From Haberlea rhodopensis (lineage: Eukaryota > Streptophyta > Magnoliopsida > Lamiales > Gesneriaceae), in NCBI GenBank assembly GCA_907163345.1, contig CAJQUN010000056.1, positions 2,046,001 to 2,110,000 on the forward strand: a stretch of 64,000 nucleotides of DNA. The letters run 5' to 3'. Position 1 is the stretch's first letter. Every line of letters starts with the position of its first letter. Shown piece by piece: positions 55,797 to 64,000 of this stretch. A program made the position numbers and the translations under genes. A model generated the notes under the pieces. The model was not told where the DNA came from. It was given only the letters and a program-made list of their open reading frames with translations, and made no database searches.

Positions 55797-57089
55797 CCTC
55801 GGCCACCGACCAATACAAATGCACATCTTCACAGATGTCAACATCATTGTATTCCAAGAAATCATATTTTGGCCACAACACACTACCTGCAATTCCACAA
55901 AGTCACATGATTCCACAGAGAACATGCAAGGTACCCAATTACATTTTCAAAACATGTATCGACACCAAACGAATTTAAATCCTGGTCATCCCTTGTATAC
56001 CCCTAGAATCAACAATTCTAATACAAGGATAACTATCGAATTAAACTAACAACGAACCTCCTTAACCCAAAATACGACAACCTCTTCTTAGGAGAGTCAA
56101 CCAAAACCTCACAATTATTCATCAGAATAAATCGTTCCATTGAGATTACCAATCCCAAGGATACTACAATCTCTTGCCAGAGATTTACTAGGCACACTAC
56201 TTAGTTACAAGCATAAAAAATGTTGGCATACCTATATACATACTGATACATATGCCTCGACGCCAAATACACTACATGCATACTCAACGCAACTTGACTT
56301 GGGTATCTCCAATAATACTCACAAGCCTCACGTGTCAATTACTCAGTTATTCTCACACCGTAGAGAATAATGATTGACGAACTATCGACTAACGACGTGA
56401 ACCCAACGTCGATCTGTGAGACGAGAATCCAAGATACCTGCACCGTTTCAACACTTGTTCGACTATATCAATGGAAAGCTTATAAAAAAATGGGGAGAGC
56501 GCCGACTGTGTTCGGGGTTCCTGTGGTTGCTGAGATTCCGGGAAATCTAGTTTACCAGATGCGTCGAAGTTGGATATGAGAAATATTTGTTGGGGATGAA
56601 TTGAAATTGAGTGAGAAAAGACCAATGTTGAACAACTTGGATGAAATAAAGTTTGCGGGTTCTTGAGGAATCATGGATATGAGAGAGAAGTGATTGTAGA
56701 AATGATTTTATGGCCATTGAAGAAGATTTGGCATGGCCTTCCAAACTTCAGAGAGAGTTTCATGAAGCATTTTAGAAAAATAAAATTCATCCTTTCATTT
56801 ATTTATAGCCAGTGTTGAGAACATTAGGCAGTAAATTTTAAAATATTAATTTTGTTAATAATAATGATAAAAATATTATAATAAAACACCCTAGCTTAGT
56901 CAATGACTTGATTCTCATTTCAAGAAAGATTCAAAAATTTTGTGGAATTTTTTAGTATTTCTTTTGAAATTTATAGAAGATAATTGTGTGCTCTTTCTAT
57001 TTGCATAGTACTTTTCTAGAACAAAGCACCACTTCTAATATAATAATTGGGTATTCTTAAATACACCTCAAATTTTGATTTGTATATCC
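55797..57089. other. E2 internal remainder and gene downstream region
   Basis: No protein domain recognised. The first 90 bases continue the minus-strand frame broken by the solo LTR. From about 56380 to 57089 the sequence is AT-rich and may be the 3' flank of the polygalacturonase gene. A 5' LTR for E2 (TGTAATACCCC...) is not found here, so E2 is truncated. Confidence 0.45.
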
Positions 57090-58517
57090 TCAAAAGAATG
57101 CATAATCATATATCCACATGCTCATTGAAAATGACTTGGCCTTCTTCTGTCGAACCAAGGTCTCATCAGATAGAACGCAAGGACTGGGACGGACCAGACC
57201 CGAGCTCGTGCCATACGCTTGCCAGCAAAAGGATTTTGCGACTCCAGACACCCATTCGAGTTGAATATCCTCCAAAAGCAATCTCGTGCATGGATAGTCA
57301 TCACTACATGATAATACCATAACTTCCTCTGTAGCTGACGTTCCTTTGATGCTACGGAATATTACATTATCTATACTGACGCTGGATGTCTGCATTGTAA
57401 TATCCACTTGCTTAGAATTTTAAAATTCATATGAAACTTGAACATATTCGGGAAAGAGAAGAGGATCAGATGGGATTGAAGCACAAGTTCTACCTGGTTT
57501 GGACATTGCACCGGAGAGTCGCAATAGTATTGATCTATTATAATAGGATGTGAGACGTTATGCATCTGAACATTCTGAAATGTAATCTTTCGCGCAAAAC
57601 CACTGCCTCCCTGTTAAATCACGAAGAAAACAGAGGGCATGGGAATTTGTATGCATGAGATGAGATGTATAAACAAGTAACTACTAAACTTTACTGTTGT
57701 ATGTGAGTATGTTCAGAGAATATAAGCAAGTGGCAAAGAAAGATTACCTGCCATGTTTTGATCCTCACCCCATTCTCCGTGCCAATAAAAATTGCTCCAT
57801 CAACAACGACATCATGCACTGCAGCAGACGAATTGTGCTTTCCCAAACTTCCGATACTGACAAATAATTATAATTCATCGGTAATTTATCTTGGGAATAA
57901 GAGAGGACTTAAAGTAGATGATGAGACAACCGTATTACCTTATACCATGACCTGGTCCACAGAAAATGTCTTTTATTCTGACCTTTGAAGAGTTACTAAC
58001 TATGGATACACAGTCATCTCCTGCAGCCGAAGAGAAACATGGCACTTCTGATCGGATTGATACAATGATGAAGAAACGACATTTTCAAATATTTTATTCG
58101 TCGATGAGCACATCTCTTAAAGCTTATATGTGCTGATATTTTAGAGTATGTTGAATCTTTTAAACTCGAACAAACCTGTGCTAACGATGATGGCACTAAG
58201 ATCAACTTTTGTTGATGCACTTATGTGGATCCCATCTGTGTTTGGGCTATCAGCAGGTGCTAAAATCTTGACACCAGAAACTGCAACATTCACACAGCTG
58301 GTAAAAGCCATGTGCATTTGTTGGCTGTTAACCAACGTAATATTTCGGACCTGCAACTTGTTGCATTTGTGGAATGTAATAGCCTGAAATATGATTAATC
58401 GACGAAAATCAATAAAACCATCGCACAAATGTAGTACTTTCTCTCTCATTCTTCACAGATGAAGTGAAGGTGTGAATAGATAAAAGCAGAACTTACCGTG
58501 GGCGCATGGGTACAGTG
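57090..58517 (-). CDS. Polygalacturonase (GH28), 5'-truncated gene, six exons
   Basis: Exons by splice signals: 58517-58497, 58383-58176, 58020-57939, 57856-57748, 57610-57494, 57389-57090 (stop). Every intron starts GT and ends AG. Coding length is 837 bases, 279 codons in one phase. The protein shows all GH28 catalytic blocks: SPNTDGIHIS, GDDCVSI, GPGHGIS and GVRIKTW, then the usual C-terminal SFCWQA and GLV-P-PC. Plant polygalacturonases hydrolyse homogalacturonan in the cell wall, for example in abscission, pod dehiscence and fruit softening. Family members are about 400-450 residues with an N-terminal signal peptide. Here the first 120-150 residues and the promoter are absent: beyond 58517 only intron-like DNA remains before unrelated sequence begins at about 58776. 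The retained exons show no stop or frameshift, so the loss is recent or is an assembly error. Confidence 0.9.
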
Positions 58518-58775
58518 CTGCAAAAGAAAAGATAGAAAATTTAATTTTCACGCAAAAAGAAAGTAGCATCATGTGTGTGCAAAGCATATCAATCCAAACC
58601 CTCTAATATTTAAACCATGTCCCAAATATATGTATTACATCTCTTGTTACTCATAAATCAATGCTAATTATCAAGATCCATAAAAATTTAGATGCAAACT
58701 AATTCTAGTCCTCTGACTTGTAGAGTGAATGCGATGTAATGGAATGAAAGATGCAACACTAATTTGATACAGAGA

Positions 58776-59088
58776 ATCCAGTTCCAGATCATGAGTGGGG
58801 GTACCTTATTTTGTACAAGTAGTGACGCCATAATTTCAGTGCAAAAACCACTGCTGCCAGTTCCAGATCATGAGTGGGGGTACCTTATTTTGTGTTCTTT
58901 TCAACTGTCGTGAAGCATGTGCAATCACCTTTCCATTTTGCATAAGTACACAGCCTAACCCCTCCTTTGATGCATCGCTGTAGATACAAAATCCTTCATG
59001 TCCATCTGGCAATGTAAGAATAGGTGCAGTCACAAGTAGATCTTTCAACTTCTCAAAACTTCCCTCCTACACTTAGAATCCCATTCAA
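58776..59088 (-). pseudogene. Chromovirus RNase H scrap at duplication junction
   Basis: Matches 39220-39500 of chromovirus unit 2; the AACTTCCCT...ACACTTAG variant is closer to unit 2 than to unit 1. It encodes part of the RT/RNase H connection (YSDASKEGLGCVLMQNGKVI). A stretch of about 38 bp (CCAGTTCCAGATCATGAG...) occurs twice (58776 and 58858). Compared with the source it has several one-base insertions in homopolymers. It joins the polygalacturonase intron on the left and the element C LTR on the right. Confidence 0.85.
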
Positions 59089-60322
59089 ATGCCAAAGAAA
59101 TTGTCTTTTGGAAGACACGGATCGCCCCAGGCGATGGGTGCCATCGCCCCAGGCGATGGGTGCCAGGCGAGGATGCCACGCCCATCGACAGAGGCGATGG
59201 CTAGGCGAGCATGCGGGGCAGATCGCCCCAGGCGATGGTGACCATCGCCTGAGGCGATGGCCAGCCACAGGGACTTCGCCCCCGCACATCGACTGAAGCG
59301 ACGCCGAGGCAATGCGCGGGCACGCGCGCGGGGAGTTCGCCCGAGGCGATGGCATGAACGCCTGAGGCGATGGTCTGGATCGCCTGAGGCGATGTGGAGT
59401 TCGTTTGAGGCGATGCAAAATTTGGACATGCTGAAGCTACGGCCTAATTTTTGCTCTTGATCGCCTGAGGCGATCCATCGATCGCCTGAGGCGATCTGTG
59501 CATTTTTGACCGTTGGAACGCGGCGATGGGTGATCGCCTGAGGCGATGGTGAGGCGATCCAGGGAGTGATTTCAGCCCTTTGAAGGTGCAACGGCTAGTA
59601 GGGAGCCTTGGAGGCCTTCTACACTATTAAATATGGATGCTTTTGGAGCATTTTGAAGCTAAAGAACAAGTCTACAACTCATACAAAGTGTTGATCAATT
59701 GTTGGTTCAAATTATATCATACTCTCCATACATTGTTGTTGTATTGGAGCTTGTGATTGTTTTCATTTGTTGAGTCTTGTTGTCTTCGTGTGAGTACACC
59801 GTGAAGGTGTTTCTGTTGGTTTTTAATTCATTGTAAAGGTCCTCCAACACCAAATCAAGTTGGAAAATTGTAAAGTCGCCATCAAGTGAAGGTGGTGCAA
59901 TTGTGTGGCTATCCTTGGAGCCCTTAAGGCCAAGAAGACTCGTGAAGAGTGTTGGTTGCTCGGGAAGAGCTTGTGTACTCGGGAAGAGTATTGTGCTCGG
60001 GAAGAGCGTTGTAACTCGGGAAGAGTTGTGTTGTGGCTTACTTGGAGCCCTCAAGGCCAAGAACATTTATTCTAGTGGAACCTCGGTTGGAGGTTATCTA
60101 ACCGGGAAGAGGAGACGTAGGCGATTCATCGCCGAACTTCTATAACAAATATCCTTGTCATTTACTGCTTTATTTTTCATTACGCATTTATTTATTTATT
60201 TATTTTATTTATCGATTGACTAAAGGCTTCCGCAAGCGCAAAACTCTTTTATTTTTCAAACTCATTTTAAAAAGCTAAAGTAGCCAAGGAATCTCATTCA
60301 CCCCCCCTCTTCGATTCCAACA
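59089..60322 (+). repeat. Element C 3' LTR fragment, duplicated copy
   Basis: Starts at AATGCCAAAGAAATTG, 156 bp inside the LTR, so the LTR start is missing. Palindrome array at 59120-59560. It differs from the first copy by many single-base indels (extra G at about 59563, 59586 and 59601, an extra T in the TATA box) and a few substitutions. Confidence 0.93.
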
Positions 60323-62142
60323 GGAATCATAACAGAAATAACTGCACAGATAACCAACGAAACTTAACGGAAACGAATAACACTATCATAATCATATAAT
60401 GTCTTAACCATATAGAATTAATCTTTAAATATAGCCATGCTGTAATGAAACAAATGCATACTCAAATACGGATGTGACACAATGATATCATTCCAGACTA
60501 TACCCCGCTGGAAGGGTATCGACAGATATTATACCCCCTATGTCTTCGGGCAAAACGAAATGCGTTTCTTTATTCTCGTCGCCAACGAGCCGAAAGTATG
60601 CGCGTTTTTATCCTCGTCGCAATGCGAGCCACAACGAAACGAAAATATCCACAGTTCACAAACCTCAAATCGTATTCACCGAATCAAGACAACATGGCCT
60701 TTAAAAATAGTTTTTCACACACAATAAAATGTTATTTCAAATTTACATTTTTCAACAAAATACATTTCTTATCAAAATCATATTTCAAAATAATCTTTCA
60801 TGCTTACTATTCAAAACATTTCAAAATAAACAACAAAACATACTCAAAATAATTTGCGTAAAATTGCAACTTCCTTTACGTACAATCACAAAACATTTCT
60901 TAAAGTACTTAAAATAATTTACGAAAAATGCAACTTCCTTTACGTACTTCAAAGCTTCCTATCAACGTTCAAATTACAAACTTCCCACAATCTCCAAGAT
61001 GTTACGGATTTCCTATCAAACAATTTTATACTATCAAGTGTACATTCTTACAAACTAATCCAATTAAATCTATTAATTGATAAGTAAATATTACCTATAT
61101 GCCTCTAAACACCATATTAAGGTAAATCTAACCCAATTGCAACAATAATCAAATTTAACTATGTTTCCCTCAACTTAACAGTAATTTCATTTAAATCAGA
61201 TTTTTAGACAAGGAAATAATCATGCTCCTTAACTTATAGCCTAAATCTTTGAAATCAAAACTACAATTTCAGTTTCTTCCAAAATCCAATAACAATTCCA
61301 ATAACATATTTTCGAATTCCATACTTAATTCCATCCTTAAATTTCAGAAATATTTTCGAAATCCAACTCTTGAATTACAAACTCTGTATAATTTTCGAAA
61401 AAAAAGAAACAGTGTACAAATCCTCACATTCCAAAATCTCCCATTAGCAATAAGATGATGTTCTTGATAAATTAAGCTAATATACTCCAATTGATCCCAC
61501 ATCACTAACCTAACCAATTTCAGAACCAAAAAAATCGAAAACAAAAAAATTCGAAATATGAAATTTCATACCGATTTGCTACGTTTTTCTGCTCACATCC
61601 GATTTCTTCGCTGTTGCTCGATACTACTCGAATTCGGAATGATTTGCGAAACTAAAAATCGAATTTCAGAAATCTGGAATTATTTATTTATTTTATTTAT
61701 TTTCGGACTCGAGACATACGGAATGGATTTTGGTTTTTGTTGTTAGGGATTTAAATAGCTAACCGGTTACAATCAATAATAGATGAAGAGACGAGAAAAT
61801 CGATCAGTTTTCGGTGAAGGTGAAACGAGTGAGATGAAGAAGGTGAAGTGAAGAAGAAAGGCGAAGAAGTGAAGGTGCAGTGAAGAAAACTGAAGCTGAA
61901 AGGAAAAAGAAATGAGCGAGACGAAGCTAACGTCAAGTCTAATAAAAGTGAGAAAATTTGTTCGGTTATCACTCTTAATTATCATTAATACTATTAAATA
62001 TTATTATTATTATTATTAATATCATTATTATTATTATTATTATCAGATATTCTTATTATTTATTATTATTATTATTAATATTATAATTTATAACTTACAT
62101 AATATTTGGGTCAATAAATTCCTTAAAAATTGTGCCATTACA
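60323..62142 (-). repeat. Chromovirus LTR3 second part, duplicated copy
   Basis: Starts GGAATCATAAC and ends GCCATTACA then CTGTA. It differs from 50328-52171 by small indels and a shortened (ATT)n tract. At two sites (GAAGCTAACG and AGTGAGAAA) it has the LTR1/LTR2 state while the first copy is changed. Confidence 0.92.
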
Positions 62143-62795
62143 CTGTAACAGCCAAAAATAGTGTTTTTCGAGCAAAAACTACCAAAACAACTATCCCAAC
62201 TCCCAATACTCCACAAATCCTTAACATAACACAAAGTACTCAACATATCACAATAACAAAATCTCTATAAACCCAAAACTCAATCACATATCTATTCATG
62301 GCCAATCTCTACAAAATTACTATCAAAACAAAGACAACCGAGAGGGGAAGAAGATTACCCAACTATTTGCTCGAGAATCCATCAAGAATCGAGCCTCCAT
62401 CGAGTTTCTTCTTCAAGGGAAAATGGGGGAAAATGGGAAGAAGGGAGGCGGTGAGGGGAGAGGAGGGAAAGGCAAATGAGTGGAGTGATTGAACACTGAG
62501 TTTACTTGGTATATATAGTACCAATGCTCCAAAAACCCGAGTTTCAAATACTCGTACAATTCTTTAATAACAATAGTGTTCAATAAAAACTCACACTCCT
62601 TCAAATACATCCCAAGCCTCAGTCCAAAGCTCCCAAACTCCAAATCCCACTACCAACACAATTCCAAGGTTTAACACGCCAATGAGAATAAAATCTCAAA
62701 CCTTGATTCCAATAATTCCAACAACAAATAATAATCCCCTAAAACCTCAATTCGGTAATTATCATCATTACCACAATTAATCTCCGGATATCACA
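62143..62795 (-). repeat. E2 LTR upstream part, duplicated copy
   Basis: Matches 52172-52826, ending GGATATCACA before the polypurine tract. Differences are small indels such as AACATAACACAAAGTAC. Confidence 0.9.
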
Positions 62796-63254
62796 TTTAT
62801 CCCCCATTAAGCAAATGTCGTCATCGAAATTTGTATACATGTACTCAACGTACCACACAGACCACGCAACTCAACTCAACTACACAGTATCGATTCATGA
62901 TTACGTCATGAACAAAACATCAGCTGCGAGGACAATGACCTCGCACCAAACTCTGGAATGGAGGTATCCTCCCAAAACCAACATTATCTTCTAAAGATGT
63001 TAACATACCTCGGTTTAACTAACCATAATCAGTCAATCAACCTTAATTGCTCTTACTCAAATCATTCCTGGTTCTAACATAGATATCACATTTATGACAT
63101 CTCTACAACTTGATATACGATGCAAAATACACATCGTTTCGAAGGAAACCACCAGTATACAACATTATACTCACACTAAATCCGGTTTCCGCCTCTCCAA
63201 AAATATTATTCATCGAAGGCAAAGTTGCACCATTTGCAACTCGGACTGGGCAAC
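62796..63254 (-). other. E2 internal 3' end, duplicated copy
   Basis: Same as 52827-53285, including the minus-strand CPVRVANGATLPSM frame and the GCAAC before the solo LTR. Confidence 0.85.
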
Positions 63255-64000
63255 TGTGATGTCCGGAATAATTATTAATTGTCAAATGGATTTAATTATG
63301 ATATTTTTATGATCGGGATTTAATTTTTGAGTATCGGATGTTGGGACCGGAAATTGAACAAATGATTCCGGGACTATTTTTGAATAAGTTAAGTCATGAG
63401 GACTTAATAATAATATTAATAATACTAATGGTTGGGAATGAAAGTTAAAAGTTTGGGATTTATAATTAAAATGGGGGGAAGTGTAAATTTCCACATATTT
63501 ACACCATTTTACACACATTAAAATCGGTTAACCCTTTCCCCAAAACCCCATTCCCGACCGCCCCATTCTTCACGGCAACAAGGCTTGATTCCTTCCATGG
63601 AACTCGATTATTCATTGCCCAAATCCATTGGTATGTGGTTTCTCATCACCCTAGATCAATTTCCTCCCTTATTTTTGAGTTTTGGTTGATATTTTTGCAT
63701 GATTTGTGTTCGGTTTTATGGTTCAAAATTGATGCTATGTTGGGCTTGAAAATGAGGAGTTGTTCTTGATCGATTTTTCCTTGCTGCCTCCTTTGATTTA
63801 CTTGCTGCCTGTGTTCGATTTTCTGTGCATATGGGACGATCTTTTTTGATGTTTTTGGGGTGAAAATGTGCTGCCTGCTTGTTCAAAATTATAGGCTGAT
63901 GTTTGGCCGAATCTTGTTAATGTAATGGTTCAAAATGATGGTGAGTTGGTTCGAAAATGTCATGTTGCTATGGTTCAAAAATCTTGCTGAATTGGGTTCA
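63255..64000 (+). mobile_element. Gypsy-like solo LTR, duplicated copy (cut by window edge)
   Basis: Matches the first 746 bases of 53286-55791, with a substitution at 63734 (GATGCTATG versus GATACTATG). It continues beyond the window. Confidence 0.9.

Larger units (their letters stand above)
59089..64000. repeat. Second copy of 49096-54045 (direct duplication, about 9.97 kb offset)
   Basis: In order: element C 3' LTR fragment (59089-60322), chromovirus LTR3 second part (60323-62142), CTGTA and E2 LTR upstream part (62143-62795), E2 internal 3' end (62796-63254), and the solo LTR (63255 to the edge). Every internal junction of the first copy is reproduced, including CTGTA and the GGAAT boundary. 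One-base indels are dense from 59089 to 59850 and sparser beyond. Confidence 0.93.

Overview
This is nuclear DNA from a flowering plant, probably a eudicot: it is AT-rich, has spliced plant genes (a polygalacturonase, PPR proteins, a PMT-type methyltransferase), and most of it is nested plant LTR retrotransposons primed by initiator-Met tRNA. The species cannot be told. No rRNA, functional tRNA, CRISPR array or bacterial-type operon was seen.

Layout. 1-4515: the 5' part of a minus-strand Ty3/gypsy element (LTR, primer site, gag-pol with two in-frame TAG stops), cut by the window edge. 4516-9350: gene-poor DNA with a 766-bp TIR element, a hAT-type MITE with an 8-bp target duplication nested in a foldback MITE, and a PPR fragment. 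9358-17940: decayed exons of a PMT methyltransferase and a roughly 4-kb direct duplication (blocks A and B), each block holding a long inverted repeat. 17941-23600: sparse, with possible cystatin-like exons, a GC-rich gene-leader-like patch and another inverted-repeat element. 23609-25369: a Copia solo LTR. 25375-26300: a minus-strand PPR pseudogene split by a SINE with a 15-bp target duplication.

26409-57000 is a nested stack. An old gypsy-like element (E2, minus strand) has its 3' LTR split by a 24-kb insertion. The insertion (27850-52171, flanked by CTGTA) is a tandem chromovirus array, LTR-internal-LTR-internal-LTR. Its third LTR is in turn split by a very young Copia-type element, C (42756-50327, flanked by GGAAT). 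C has a gag gene and a second, unusual ORF but no protease, integrase or reverse transcriptase. E2's internal region also holds a 2.5-kb solo LTR flanked by GCAAC.

57090-58517 is the 3' part of a polygalacturonase gene with six splice-consistent exons and all four GH28 catalytic motifs, but no 5' exons. Next to it, a scrap of gypsy RNase H (58776-59088) joins abruptly to a second copy (59089-64000) of 49096-54045. This is either a tandem duplication of about 10 kb with filler DNA or an assembly artefact.

How it fits together: the pol-less element C would need enzymes from another Copia element. Both chromovirus copies are broken in pol. The inferred order of events is E2, then the chromovirus insertion, its duplication by unequal crossing-over, then C, then the right-hand duplication.
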